A stretch of 64,000 nt of DNA from Rostratula benghalensis (GCA_013399305.1 VXAI01000009.1:1872711-1936710), one strand, 5' to 3'. Shown: positions 1 to 19,700, counted from the stretch's first letter. Notes: generated by a model not told the origin, from the letters alone. Numbers and translations are program-made.

Positions 1-5479
<5,479 letters not shown>

Positions 5480-8400
5480 CTGGAAAACAAATAAAAATTA
5501 AATTTAAAACTAGTTGCAGCTATGTTTTTGCAAATTAATTACTCCAGTACCTCTGGGGTTATGAAAGCAGCTTTGCATTCCAGAAAGTGCAAAAATTTAT
5601 CTTTTTAGAGTTATTTTTAGGAAATATTGGCCTGAAGTTAATTTTAGGCTACCCTGATGGCCTACTTAAAAATAGAGATACCACATTACAATTAGGAACC
5701 ATTTCACCATCTGGAATATTTTTGCATTGAATGCACCATGAAAAGACAGCACAGACAGATTTCCAGGAAGATTGATAACTGCTTTTTATCTTCTGATCAG
5801 CAATATGCTATGTGACAGGATAAAATAAAGCAGAATAGCCTAGGAGCTGTGCAAAGACAGTATGTTCAGCAGCAAAATATTTCCTAACAAAACTGAATGT
5901 TATTCACTGGCTCTATTTTACCTATCTTACACTAAATCTAACTGTATTTCCTACTTTGGTAACCCTACAAATACACTTGCATTTTAATACACATTGTATT
6001 TTTTAACAGCTTCATTGGAAAGCTGGGCTACTTTTGTCCACTCCAGACACAAGCCTTACATATAAGCCTAAAGCACGCTGTAACTTATAGTTAGGGAACC
6101 ATAAGAAGCTAATTTCCAAAGGTTATGCATAGTCTCATCAACAGGTTAAACCATTCCACCTCCTATACAAGGCAGCAAGATATTCAGGGGAAGGAACAAG
6201 GCAGGAACAGCAAATTAAAATTCTGAAAAAAGAGCAAAACAAAATTCATCTAATCAACAAAAAAGTTGCAATGCCACAGTTACTGATGGAGCACTTCAGA
6301 TACTTCTTGTTTATCTTCCAATTTCACTGCTGTTTTCTCATTCCCAACAAACTACTCCCTTGCTGACAGCTGAATTCAGAATCTCACATCTGAGTTCCTC
6401 CTTTCAGAACTGAAAGTGAGCCTCCAAACAATGAGCTTCTGGAATCAACACAGCTGAGAGTTTAAGACTTTTAGAACTTTCTCCCCTCAAGTGAATAGAG
6501 AAGAAAACAGACAACAAGGGCCAGTCCAATCAGGGAAACGAAGAAGGCATCATTAGTTACATTCTTATTTTAGAGAGAAGTCTCAAACCTAGGTAAGATA
6601 AAAAGAATCTCATTATTTATACACACTGGTATTTTGAGGCACAGGCCCCAGAAAACAAGGCTTATGGCCATATATTCAAAAGTAGATAAAACAAGTCACC
6701 AATGTAAGCCAACCTCCTAACTGCTAAGTGAGAGCTAATATTGTCACAAAGTTGGCAAGTTAAAAAACAAAACAAGAACCAAACAAAAAAAACCCCCAAC
6801 TGTCAGCCCAATCCCTCTGACACTGAGGTCACAACTTCATAACAAAGTCTCAAGCAATTTCAAAAAAATGTAGGATAAATAAATGCAGGCCTTGGGTGTA
6901 GCAAATGGTGCAAATAAATCTATTTACACATTTTAGTTTTAATGTAGATTGTATGTAGAGCAAATCCAAAGTAAGATACATCTCCATGCTATCGTAGTAT
7001 TTCATAAAAAAAATAAATTAGTTTCTGCTTCCAAAGAAACTCTGCCTGGGAAATACTGGCAGATCAGTACACTTACAGATGTCCATCTTTTTACTTTGCT
7101 GGAAGAGGACTTCTACGTGATATCTGACTCAATTTAAGATTAGTTTCCAGAGTTCTATGGATCATCAAGTACAACAAATTAATGATGTCCCAATAAACTA
7201 ATGTTTCCACTGCAGAACTCAGAAAGCTTCTTCCAACAGTCTTGCAGTAAGAATAACACACATACTATGCTAAGTGGATGAGAATAAGAATTTTAATGTC
7301 AAATGCTTTATGTAGCACATTAAGGATTTATAAACCATCAGAGTTACTAAGGGGATGCCAAGTACAGGAATTAATATAACTTTTCACATACAGTCCTTCC
7401 AAGTTGTGAGCCACAATACAGACAAAAAGACATATAAGCTGCCTTTGTAGGTAGCCAATTTGGGTTGGCAGATAGCCAGAAGGGCATTAGCAGTGACTGC
7501 AGTGCAGAATGCATATATGCTCCATTCAGAGCATCTGTAGCTCTAGAAGAGCTTTCTAGCTTTGATACAGCATTCCACAAACACATTGAACGGGTTTAAA
7601 CCTGGCAGGGCCCCACAGTAAACAAGGCACAAGCCAGGCTGTACCAAGCAGGCCTTGGGCTGAGCAAGGCCATGAAGTTCAGCAGCAACCTGGGTACCTC
7701 CACACTGAGTTCCCAAATCATTCTACTGCAGACTCCCAAGACCTCTTCACTTGCTGCCGAAAAGGAAGCATTTCAGCAATCAAGGACAGCAAAAGTAGCA
7801 GGGTTTTTATTAAGCTGTAACAAAACAGTGGTGACACAGCTCTGAAGAGACAGACTGCCTACCCATCTGGTATAACCCACTAATCAAAATATGCCTACCT
7901 AAAGTAGTAGCACGTTTTAATGCACAGAACTTTAAAAGATAACAGCTTTAATAAGTAACGGTTATTTCAACAGCTGTTTAACAGATAGCAAGCAAAACAG
8001 ACAGTTAACACCTGTATGATAAAGTTATACTAAATACATACATACATGGGTTATGATGCACTGAAAGTGTAATACTATAACAGGGAAAAAAACCCCAAAC
8101 AAACAAAAAAGAGAAGTTGATTCACAGATAGAAATAACCTCAGCTACCACAGCAACACTCAACACCAACTCACTCATCTCCACCTTCTAACATTATCTGA
8201 CAGCGGGACAGGAAGGTATTCCCAGGGCAGCAGCAGGGACTTCGCAGATCCTGCTTACGGCCTGATGCCCTCCTTTGCCAAGAAAGCCCATGAAGGCACA
8301 GCCTCAAGTACGTGCCCGGTCCCTGCCAACGGCCGGGCACCCGGCTGGGGCGACTGACAGCGGGGGGCCGGGGCACCGCTTCTTCAAGGCCAGGGAGGCG

Positions 8401-8717
8401 CAGCCAAGCAGCGGCTCAGCAAACTGGCGGCTGCGCGCCCAAGCTACCGGAGGGCAGACAAACCACCCGCTTCCCGGGGCCCAAAGGGCCCGGTAGCTGC
8501 CCTCCCCGTCGCGGCAGGGCCGAGGGTCCTCCGTCTCACCCCAAGAAACCGCCACCGGTCTTCGGTTCCCGCTTCACGTCAGTGGCGGCGGCCCGAGCAC
8601 TCACCGGGAGCACGGCGCGGGGCCTGCGGGCAGACCCCAGGCCAGGCGAGGCCGCCCGGCGCTCCACAGCCGCCACCGCTGCCCGCCGACCAGAGAAACG
8701 TCACCACTCGCCCTTAC
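5480..8717 (-). other. SRP54: SRP54 first intron
   Basis: This is the 3.2 kb intron between the non-coding exon 1 (donor at about 8716-8717) and exon 2 (acceptor 5480-5481). The sequence is AT-rich to about 8.15 kb, then rises sharply in GC as it enters the promoter CpG island. A second good donor (CCG then GTGAGT) sits at 8603-8605, so an alternative longer first exon is possible. No other feature is visible. Confidence 0.6.
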
Positions 8718-8790
8718 CCTGCCGCTCGCTTCCGCTTCCGGAGGGCGCGCGCTCGCCCACTACCTCTTTAAGGTGGCCCCAGGCGGGAAA
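8718..8790 (-). other. SRP54: Probable SRP54 non-coding exon 1 and start region
   Basis: On the minus strand a strong donor (AGG then GTAAGG) lies at 8716-8720, directly downstream of a CCGGAAGCGGAAGC stretch (ETS-type core, about 8729-8744). Housekeeping genes commonly start transcription at such ETS sites in CpG islands. The ATG is in the next exon, so this one is untranslated. The exact transcription start is not visible; the upper bound is a guess. Confidence 0.55.
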
Positions 8791-8962
8791 GGGCCGGACT
8801 ACACCCGGTGGAGCCCCGCGGCACCGCCGGGAACTACCGCCTCGCCGGCTTAAGGGGCGGGCGGCGCGGGCGGGGGCGGGGAAAGGGCGGAGCCTCGGCG
8901 TGGGCGTGAGCGAGGAGCGAGGAGGCGGGGGCCGGGGTGGGGAAGGAGGGGGAGGGGGGCAG

Positions 8963-8978
8963 CCTGCGCATGCGCAGG
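8963..8978. promoter_or_regulatory. NRF1-type palindrome
   Basis: CCTGCGCATGCGCAGG is a perfect 16-base palindrome containing the NRF1 consensus GCGCATGCGC. It lies centrally between the two divergent starts. Confidence 0.65.
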
Positions 8979-9125
8979 AGGGGCGACGGTGTTTAAAGAT
9001 TGGACTGGGCATGCGCGGCGCCCTCCCCCTCCGGGGCGGTGCCGCCCTCCCGCATGCGCACTGGCAGCCGCCCCTCAGGTCGGCGGAAGGCGGGCGGAAG
9101 GCGCCCCCCGGCGGGCGGCGGCGGG

Positions 9126-9222
9126 ATGGAGCTGGAGGCGGCGCGGCGGGCGGTGCTGGCCGCCGCGCGGGGCACGTGCGCCGCCGCTCTGCCCCGCCTG
9201 CTGCACTGGATGCGCAACACCA
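9126..9222 (+). CDS. Methyltransferase-like gene exon 1 (coding part)
   Basis: Codes residues 1-32, beginning MELEAARRAVLAAARGTCAA and ending MRNT, plus one base. The donor GTAAGC is at 9223. The 5' UTR lies in the CpG island; its start is not visible. Confidence 0.8.
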
Positions 9223-12200
9223 GTAAGCGCGGCCCGGCCCGGGTCGGTGCCGCCGTCCGGCAGCTGGCGGGGCCTCGCGGGCAGGCCCCGATGGCGGGAG
9301 GAGGCCCATAGGGCGCGGCGGGCCCGAGCCGTGCCCCGGCTGGGCCGGTCGTTCTCGGTGCTGCCGCCTCGCCGGCCGCCGCCGGTGCTGGGCCTGAGAG
9401 GTGGTGATGGGGTTGGCGGGATGTCCTCGGGCTGAGGGGAGCTGTGTCCGAGCTAGGGCGCTCCGCTCTGCGGGCCGGCGTTCGGCTCCGCCGGTGGCGC
9501 AAGGGCTGACGGAGCCCGCCGAGGCGGGTACCGGCCGGCAGCCCCCCTGCCCGAGGTCGGCCGTTGTGGAGCCGCTTGGCAGGGGGCGAGGAGGCTGCGC
9601 GGGAGCCGGCGGAGCAGCCGGTGTGGGTTGCGGTGTTGGGAGGGGCAGGGCAGCCCCCCTGGCGCCCGCCCTCCCTGACTCCGAGAAGGGTTTGCTGTGC
9701 CTGAAGCTGTCCGTTTCCCGGCCGCTGTCACGGCGGTCTGAACCGGAGCTGATGGCACATCAAGGGTGGGGAATGTCGCGGCAGGGGTACAGGCTGAGGG
9801 CTGTGCTGCAGGGACGGGCCCTCCCGGCAGAAGGCGACGTGGGGTTGGGGGGGGGGTGTGTGACCTCTGAAAGTGTCCCTTGTGGAACATCGGAGGTCGC
9901 ACGGAGCCACTCTGCCCCTGGCGTATCCGGGATTTTTAGATGTCAGCCTTGTCTTATGCCAGTTCACACATCATCATCGCGACCTTTCAGAAGCTTGAAA
10001 ATAGTGGTTTGAGCTAATTTGCAAACGCTACTTCCCCCACGTAGTGTAATCTTAAATTAATATAGCTTTCTGTTTACTTTCTTGTTCATGCCTCAGTATA
10101 ATTTAATCTGCATGTTGCAATCAGGCATCTCATGACAAGTGAAGAGAGGAAATGTGGGTCAGTGCAGAAGCTGTTCATTTGCAACTGAACAAAAAGATAA
10201 CACGGAGAAACTGAACACAGGCACTAAAGCTGTGGGCACACACACAGTGCCAGGCTGAATAAACTGATTAAATGCTGCTTGGTCTGTATGTATATTTGCA
10301 TTTTGCTACTGCAGACACGAATCTTGAAGACCCTCCAAATACTTTAGTCCAGTTTCAAGCAGCAGACAATAAATGTGGCCTGTTTGTTAATCATTGCCTG
10401 CTGAGAAAGCAAACCCACTGCCTGATGATCATGCATTGGGTGGGAAAAAGCCATCACACAACACATTATTTCCTCAGGTCACGCCCTGTGTTCCAGGGTT
10501 ATTCTCAATCAGGTTTTTTTGCTCCAGCATCTCCACTTTAGGATGGAAACATCTGCATAAGCAAACACACAGGGACTTGCACAGAGGCTATGACACCCAA
10601 GAGTTGTCCACCTGTTCAGGTACTTAGAACTGCACACTCAAGGTGTCTTCTGTGGTTTGCAGCTCCCGGGGCCACCCAGATGGAGGGAGGCAGGAAAGAT
10701 TCTTCTCTGTCTGAGCAGGCCCTCTGCTGGCACTGTGGAAGAGGAGTCAGCTGGGAACACGGTGCTTGCCCTCCTCGGTGGGCACCCAGCCCTCCCACGC
10801 CAACAGCTTTTTCCCTGTGAAAGACATTTGCCAGATGTTTCAGAGCATCTGCGAGTCAGCCTTCACAATTCGAGCAGAGATGGGACTCCCCAGGACTTGG
10901 AGGCTGAAGTTTGAGGGATGTAGTTAGTGTTAATTGTAACTCAGCATTCTTGTTCTCACCGTTTGTACGTACGCATGTGTAGATACAGATGTATATGTTT
11001 ACACATATGTGTGTATAGACATAATGATAGAGCAATCTTCTAGGAGCAATATTTCATCCCTTCCTTTTTGAGGCCTTGTCTGGATGCAGTAGCATGCTCT
11101 CCTTGCTAAATGGTGCTTGGGTTACTCTAAATAGTCTTGTTAGAAGTGGTTTTCTTCCATCCAGTATGCTCTAATTTAAAAATCTCATTGAATTTCATAT
11201 ACAGTCATTCATAGTGCTTGTTCACTTAATGTAAATCATTACAGTTCCTTTGACACTACATTAGTTTGTGTGGTGTGCATATATGGCTTTCTCAGCTTAC
11301 TGTCTTCTTCACAAATCCAGTAAAATACACGGGAACTTAGTAGTAAATCTTGAAAATGCCTAACTGTTTCAGTTTGGAAACACCTACTTACTGTTTCCTC
11401 CAGTTTGATTCTATGACTGTGCTTTACATCTACCATAGGAATTTTAGCCAATGGCATAGTTTATGTAGATTTGAAAAAATCCTTTGTCAACAAATAAATT
11501 TTAAAATTTTTCTTTTTATTCTACAGCTTCCAAAAGTTCTCATAGATGGATAGTTTCCGTGAAAGACAACTGCGCTATGGTTCCTAGCCTTTATTAGATT
11601 GTGATCTTTCAAATATTTTTCTCTGAATTTTAATGATCTAGAGCTATGCCTAGGTCTTTCAGTGAAACGGAATATATATTCTTGCTTCATATTAACTCTT
11701 TGTAGTTAAGATGCAAACTCAAGTGTGGATGAGGTTCCAATTTTTGAACTGCTGTGTGCTTGGTACATCTGAGCAATCTGTATCCTGCTGGTTTTATGTT
11801 GTGTTCATCAGTGCTGATTGCTGCTGCTGCTTCACTACATACATCTTAAAACTCACATAATTAGCTTAGGAGCTGCCAGTCAGGGGCTTTTTAGCTCAGA
11901 GGCTGCAGATCAGAGAACAGAAGCTGCGCTTTGGGCACCTGCATCTTTTGCATTTCTTTACAGCTTGTGATTGTATTTTGCCAAGTCTTGGTGCAGTATA
12001 AAGCTGTAGGTAACTATTTGTTCCCAGTTTTGTCATTTGGGCTACCGTAAATAATCACGTTAGAAGTGGTTTTCTCCCATCCAATATGCTTTAATTTAAA
12101 AATTGCATTGAATTTGTGTGTGACTTAGGCTAATTTTATTTCCCGGTTTGCCATATTTGTGGAGAAATTTAGAGCCTATAGAATTTGGTCTCATGCTACT

Positions 12201-13747
12201 GTTTGTAGAAGTTACCAGTTTCTGAATCTGTTGATTATTATGTTTTAAGTGTTAATGTTTGCCTAATTTTTGTGCTTTCTTGAGGTGCTGCAGTCTCCCT
12301 CTCTAACGTAGATATAGGTATATGGTAGAGGAGAGAGAATCAGAAAGCTTTGTGCCTATCTGTAAGACCTTTTCATTGTTACCTGATGAAGATGTCTTTC
12401 ATTGCCTCTTTGGGCCATTAACCTGTTCATGTTTTTCCACTCTCCTTTTTCTGAATGGCTGTGTCCTTCTGGTTTATCTCCAGTTTTCCTGTTTTTTTCC
12501 ATCCTGAACCAAGTGCAGGACTGGAGTAAAAGAGAGATATCTCTCTCTTTCTCACGCTGGTTTTCTTTTCCCACAGCATTGAACAGTAAGTAAGCAGAGG
12601 CATTTGTCCAGCAGGTCACATTCATTTACCCTTTTTGCAATTTCCCTGGAGTTGCAAATATTTTGGGTGATATCCCCAACACAACACTCTTGATGACACT
12701 TCTCTTTGTGCTGTTTCTCTGAGCTGCTTCTGTAGCTGCATACTGACTTTCAGTGTGCTGGTTTTCTCCTCAGAATGTTGCATTTGAGTATTTATACTGC
12801 CCATTGCAACGTCTAGATAATCCCGTGGTAATTAATACTGCCTGGGCAAAGGATAGTGAGGAGCTGGTACCGAGGGTTCTGCTGCTGTACCCTGAATCCT
12901 GCTAGGGAATTTGGGGTTCTGTCTGTGCAGAGAGAAAAAAAGTGTTACGGGAGATGCTAAAAAAGTTACCAGATCTCTGTTGTGCAGACAAATAAAAACC
13001 TGGTCTTTGCAACACTAGGGAAGAAATATTAGTAGGAAAGGACTAGTAGGATAGTAGTGCAATACTAGTAGTAGTGTTACTAGTAGGTATACTAGAAACA
13101 AGCCTCTGATGAGCAAAAGAAAAAAAAGTTGTAGGGACGAGGGGATCGTATTCTGAATGAAAAAAACTCTAAGCAAACAAGGATAGGATAAATGGAAACA
13201 AAAATGGCACCCTCACAGACAAGTTGTTTTCCTGTGGTGTGTGGGTTTCCACCCCCCTTCCTACTGCCATCCTATTCCTATTTCTGTCAAGATGTTGAGC
13301 TTCCAGTTCCAGCTGAGGAGGCCTGGGCATGATTCCACTGTTAGCTACAGGCAGGCTTTTTTCCTCCCTCACGCTTCTCTTTCAAGTGTACGTGCAGCCT
13401 TAGATTAAAACCCTGCGTGGTGTGCTTGCCCTTCAGGATCAGTGTTGTTGCAAAGACAGCCTTACTTATTAATTTAACTTGCTTGGTGTTCCCTGGCTCG
13501 TGTGCTGTATGTGTGGAATGTTACGGAGAGACTTCCGTGGAAGAGCCAAATTACTGTAGAGTGAAGCAAGTTATCGAAAGTAAAGACTCTTAAGTATGTG
13601 GAACTGGGTGAATGTTGAATAGCTCCTCACTCTAATGATTTCTGACTAATCTTCCTTAGCAATTACGGGAATCTAAGTGTATGCAATGTATGCAAGATGC
13701 TATTCATTTTCTTCTTTTTCTTCTTTGTATGAATAAAATAACCCGTC

Positions 13748-13793
<46 letters not shown>

Positions 13794-16700
13794 TAAGGGG
13801 GGGCAGTGGCGATTGCAAATTTTAGAAATTCCAGATCTTTATGTATGATGGAAGAAGAGGTTACTGTTTTAAGGCAGCTGCTTAGCAACACTGCTTCGCT
13901 GTTTCGCAACCAGCCAGCTCTTCCCACACACTGCAGTGAAATGTACGTCATTTCACGGTGACTTGCATTCCTGCTTTTCTTTTTAGTTAGTCTTAGATCT
14001 CAAAGAAAATGAAATAATAAGAGTTGGAAAGGATAACAGGAACCTTTGGTGTCTTAACTGAACTTTTTTTATAATAGGATGATTAATGCTTTAATATCCT
14101 CCTGCAATAACCATGGTTCCAGAAGTTCTGGCTAAGAAAACTTGGGTGAAGCCCAAGAGCTAATTCAAACCACTTGGGGAAACCCCCCTGAAGATCCCCT
14201 CCCAGTTGGGTCCCAGCATTTGATGTATAGCTTCTATATAAATGTGTGCATTTATATAGGGCACATTCCCTCTCCCTCCTCCACTGCCCTGACTCTTAAG
14301 AATTTTCAGTAGCAGGAGAGGATGCATTTGGTAAGAATGGGCCGGGGCAGGTAAGCAGTGAAAGCAGAATTGAGCAAGCTATCTCTGTGAACACAAAGAT
14401 ACAGGAATCAGAGGAAGTAAATACAAGAATCCTAATTTCAAGTTTGAAGTTGAAGTCACCAAACCACTTGATTTACTGGCAACTGCTGAACGCTTTTGCC
14501 ATACTTAGAGTTTAATGTAGATTACAAAAGCCTATCTCTCAACTCATGTCAGTGATGAAGCACAAATAAGGTGATAGAAAGACCCCTTTTTGTTTTTTTC
14601 ATGTACTGCTGTGGGGTCTAACAGATTAAAAAACTAATTTTTTCAGCAGGGCTAAAACTGACTGTTCTGATATTAGCTTTTATATTTTTTTTCAGGTGTG
14701 TAATAGTGAAATAAAGCAATCTTACAAACTTTTTCCATTCTATGCATTTCATTAGAAACATTAAAATGCAAAGCTATGAATTCAAAGAGATGTACAAAGA
14801 GATTAACCAGTTGTTCATACAATGTTGTATTACTCAAAACAACCATTGAATAATAAACCGTTGCAAATCCTCTCAGGGTAAGCAACATATAATTAAGTAC
14901 AAATTAATTTTTTTCTTGTGGATTCACTTGTATTGGGAGCAAACTAGCTTTTTAAGAGATTGATGTAGGATTTAGTCTAGTGACTTCAAAGTTGAGGGCA
15001 TTCAGTGCTGCAAGTTCAGGCTCTTAATGTGCAGCGAGGGAGGGGAATCTGACAAAATTAACTTGAGCAGACCATGGGAGACATGCTGCTTTTGTACCAT
15101 GTTCTGCATATGGAGAAGAAACTTACAAACAGACCAGGTTTGTCCCACTTTTTCTATTATGTATTACATATTTTTGTTATATATTCAATTATGTATTACT
15201 GTGTTCCCAGACTTGATAGTTAAAATTATCAGATGATGATTTTCACAAGACAAGAATAGTAAATAGTATAAGAAAAAGCTCTTTTACAGGAAGTGGTCTT
15301 TAGTATTTCCTTTCAGTACTATTGTCACTGCAGGTGGAACTAGGGTGGAATGAGTCTCTTTGAAAGGATGAAAACATGGGTTTCTGCAGTGTAATGAGTA
15401 TAGTATGTAATTTTTTTGTGTGTATGAAAACGCAATTTAGTACCAGGCTTCATATCTAAATGTGTAGAAGTAATTTATCTGAGTAAAATATCCTTTCAGA
15501 AGAGATCAGAATAGATTGCAGAACCACATTGACTGAAATGCACTTCTTTGTTAAAATTATGCCATACCAAAAATCTTTTCCACTTCTCTGTTGTTTGGTA
15601 AACTAAAATGGGGTGTTACCTGTAATCTGATGAATGAACAACTTTGGAAATTGTCATTAATTTCCTTGGTCGTGCCTAATGATACTGCTGCAAGAGATGT
15701 CTCAAGAATACTAAATACCTCTAAGTTATTAGACACAGAAGCTTCATAATGGTGGGGAAAACTAGTGATTTTAAAAGAGATATGTGACTTAACTGCTTTA
15801 AAATGTAACTTAGAAGCTTCTTTCAATTTATGGATGTAAAAGACTTAAAGAACTAATAAAATAAGACCTGGTTATGTTCCTTTTGGAAAAAACACTGATT
15901 ACTCTCTACCAGTAGCTAGGTATGCTTAAGCATAGAAGTAGTATGTGGAGTTCCTGAAGAAGTTGGTATACTGAGGTCACAGATAGCATCACAAATGGCT
16001 TAGCCAAAAAAGGAGATATGAGAGATACTTCAGAGAGATGAGACTTCCTCCTTGACCTGTTTGTTCAGTATCATTAAAACACACCGAATGATGAAATTAA
16101 CCCTGTATTAAGTAATATGGTTGTTAATATTTGCCTTTTACTTCTGTGAGTCTGAATATATATCTAGAAAAGCGTAAGGTGCTTGCTGCTATGGATGCCT
16201 TTGCTAAGTCCTCTTCTTTCCACATGACATCTAATCTTCTGTTGTAATTTGGGAATCATACATTGCCTGTTTTCAGTCGTGTTTCACAGTGCCAGGGTGT
16301 TTAGATGTTGGTGTAGCGGTGCTCTCTGTCCGGTGTGAGGCTTTGTGATGTTTTCTTAGTTTGTGTTATGTTTGCTATAGAAAGGCTGAGATGCACCAGG
16401 GTGTTAATTACGCTTTTTGCAACGTGTTAATTAAATTTTATAAATGCATGTTGAGTAGATCCAGTGGAACCGGTTTTTGAAGTAAAATACAAACACTGTG
16501 CACCCAGACTTCCTCCATAAACAAATGATTGTGATTCATCTTGCAGTATTTCATGAACTGTAGGGTTCTTCTCTGGTTACTCCTCCGTTCAATGAACACA
16601 GGGGTTGGCTTGCACACTCTCCATTTCAGATATATATAACAGGGACTGAAATGGTATCAAAAATAGTTTTCTATTTTTGTTTCTTCTTTGAAGATGCTTT

Positions 16701-19700
16701 GTAAAGTGATACTGAGATTCTCAAGAGCAAACAATTTGTTAAACACAGGGTGGAGCTGATAAAACTGCAGAGGTCTGAGGCAGAAATGCCTATTTTCATA
16801 TTGGGCACCTGTGTTCCATACTTGATGGCAATCTATAAATATTTACATACTGCAAAAGTAAATGAGTTACTGTGGTGGCTGCTGCTGTTTCTTGCTTTGA
16901 CAGGAATGAGGTGACTCTTAGCATCTGAGTTCAGTCCCAGGCTACACCTGCAGGCACAGAGCATCACTTCCACAGCTTCTGCTGTCACCTGGGAAGGAGC
17001 CTCTTCAAACCTCCTTCTCTTTTTCTGTTCCTGCATGCTTGCACTTTACAGTATTAACTGATAGTTGGGAAGGAACGTTTACATTCATCATTTATTTTTC
17101 AGTATCAGTGTTTTTGTTCGAGCTACTTATGCTTTGTAAGGTTTTCCTTAGGACCTGTTTCATACAGAGCATCCACAAGAACTCTTCTGTGTCGTACTTG
17201 GTTTCATCAGAAAAGCTCAGAGGGCCCCGTGTGAGACAGTGTTGTGACAAGTGGTGTACAAATGGGAGTCACGGCAGGGAAGGGGTATACTGGATTTGAG
17301 GAAGATGGGTGTGCTGCCTGTCTCCCATGGAAAGTGTCCATTTCTCTACTGCAGGGCTGGGCACTGAGAGCTGCCCAGCCCTCATGCTGGCCAGAAAAAG
17401 TCCCTCAGGCCACGGGGGAGCAGATCCTATTGCCACATCAGCTCTGGGAGAAAACGAGCCGAAGTTCTGCGTTTGCAGTGTGATGTGGCTGGCCTGGTGG
17501 TCTATGAACACTTCCTGCATTTCATTAAATGCTATATATGAATTTGATACTCTTAACAGGCAGTATAACAGCTGGATGAGCTCTCTTGCATAGTAATAGT
17601 ATTGTTTTAAAGCATGTGCCAGATGTAGGGGCTTATTGCCCACAGGCACTGGTCTGTACAGCTGCTAATATCAGCTTTCTCATTCTGTCTGTAGCATGAT
17701 TTTTCTCCTTGCTACCTCAGATGTTACCCACCTCAGCAATCTCTAGCTCCTTTGCACTCTGCATGCCTGTTGTGGTGCTGATGGTCCCAGTAAAGCAAAA
17801 CCTAAATCAGTGCACCTTCTCTTCCCATAATCTCTGGGTTTACTTCACTGCTGTGTCAACACCCATAGAAATCTGCCCTGAGATGATCAGAAAAATCACT
17901 CACTGCCTCTGGGATGTTCCTAAGAAATCTACACGCCGCTGGATGGACCATGAGATTGAGAGGAGCTGGGTGCTCATTAGAGGTTTCAAATTAAAATGCT
18001 GACAAGCTGGAGCTGCTGCATTGCACCTGTTGTGCTGTTCCTCCAGTGTTGCAGCTGCCACCCCTGCCCCTCCTGTGTTCCTCAATGCAGAGTCTGCGTC
18101 TCTGCAGGAGCTGAGGTTCTCGAGAGCTCAACGGTGAGCTCTTTGGAAGAGTGAGTTGTCTTCCTGTAGTAGAACAACTGCCAATGGCATTGTGCCCATC
18201 AGGGCCTTGGAGCACCACTGCTGTGCGTTCAATAAATAATAAACCAAATATATGTTAAGGGAATCCAGGTGATTTCAAGTTTCTGAAGCTTACTATGGGG
18301 AATTCAGGATTATCTGTTGGAGTCAGTTTTGGGACAGGCTGCAAGAACCATTTACGTTTTCACTCTAAGAAGAGGATGTCTTGCCCTAATGGATGAGGTC
18401 TTCCTTAGTCATATTTTTCTCACTACAGTGCTTACCCAAAAAGCATTTCAGAAGCACCTCATAGTTAATAGTTTAGTTGGTCTCTATTTCTTATACTAGT
18501 CTTAAAATTCCTCACTACTTCTAGCATTGCCTGTGTTCCACAGGGAAGATTAAGTATATTAGCATAGAGAAACTTGTAGCATGTCTTATAGATTTATTTT
18601 TAATGTCCTTGCCGTCAAGCTTGTCTATATTAATTTTCCCACCTGGAACAGCAAGGCTAACAAACATTAACTGTGTTTTAACACTTCTAAAAGCTGTCAG
18701 ATCTTCTTTTGACGAATGATATACATATATGTGAAAAACACACTCCCTGCCCAATATGGTGGCAGTCTAAATAGAACAAGAAACAAACCGTGGAGTAGGG
18801 AAGCAACAACAAATGTTGATTTTTAGGCAAGAATCAATAGATGGGTTTGGTCTATTTTTCAGGATTAGGTTTGTGGTTACTTTCTCTTGTGTGTTTTTTG
18901 GGTTGGTTTTTTTTTTTTTTTCAGATATGTAGTTTTGACCTGAAATGTACCTTTGTTTAGAACCAGTTCAGTGCCCTCATAGCAGTGAGACATCCAAACA
19001 AAAAGGAATTTCATCTAGTCCTCCGTTTGAGGAAAATGTCACAGAAAAGGAACAGAGAACAGGGGTACAGCAGATCTCACACTGAATGTCAGTTCAGAGC
19101 ATCATTCTCTGGGAAGAGGGCTAACATGAAACTGGGGTGTGTGAGCAGGATGTTGGCTGCAAGATGTGAATTAGTGCAACTAAGCCTTTACTTGGATTAA
19201 TGTGTCTAGTTCTCAACACTGCAGGTCATAAAGGGTGAGAGAGTCCAGAAGGTTCAAAAGGGAGTAAGGAAAATGATCAGATTCCTAGAAAAAATTGCAG
19301 GAAAAGGCTGGATAAGTGGATCTTGTTTCTTCTAGAAACAAAGACTGAAGGAACACATGATAAGTCTTCAAAGAAGTAGAAAGTTGCTAAACCAGGAGAA
19401 GAGCAAACTTTTCTATTTCTGTCACGAGTGGAACAGGGAGTACTGAGTTTAAATTGTGGCAGAGGAACTCTAGATCAGTTCTTGAGAAAAGGATTCCTTT
19501 CTAATAGTAAGTGCAGTCAAACGCTTGAATAGATTTCTATTCAAAAGGGAGGTTGTGGAGTCTCCAGCATTAACAGTCTTTTTTAATATAATAGATTTAA
19601 TAGATTAGTGACACTTATTACTGATTCAGCCATTGAAGAAGAAAGGATTGGTGACTTCCCAAGGTTCCCTCAATCCTTTTTTCTAGATGTCTTAAAAAAA

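Larger units (their letters stand above)
8330..9760. promoter_or_regulatory. CpG-island bidirectional promoter of SRP54 and the divergent methyltransferase gene
   Basis: About 1.4 kb of dense CpG separates the minus-strand SRP54 first exon from the plus-strand ATG at 9126, in an otherwise AT-rich region. There is no TATA box near either presumed start. Visible motifs are the 16-base palindrome CCTGCGCATGCGCAGG at 8963-8978 (NRF1-type), two more GCATGCGC cores near 9009-9016 and 9052-9059, ETS-type CCGGAAG near 8740, and TCACGTCA at 8574-8581 (CRE/ATF-type on either strand). Head-to-head spacing of a few hundred bases implies shared regulation. Confidence 0.8.

Noticed and set aside
9054..9125. 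Upstream in-frame ATG at 9054 as the methyltransferase start
   Set aside because: It has a weak context (C at -3, C at +4) and would add 24 low-complexity residues. ATG 9126 has G at -3 and +4.
8312..9226. Long plus and minus open frames (up to 304 codons) across the SRP54 CpG island
   Set aside because: High GC removes stop codons; the frames are proline, arginine and alanine rich, overlap one another on both strands and lack domains. Only the frame starting at 9126 splices onward.
13700..13951. Minus frame with a lysine tail over the poly-T run
   Set aside because: The lysine run is just the translated 40-nt homopolymer; there is no domain.
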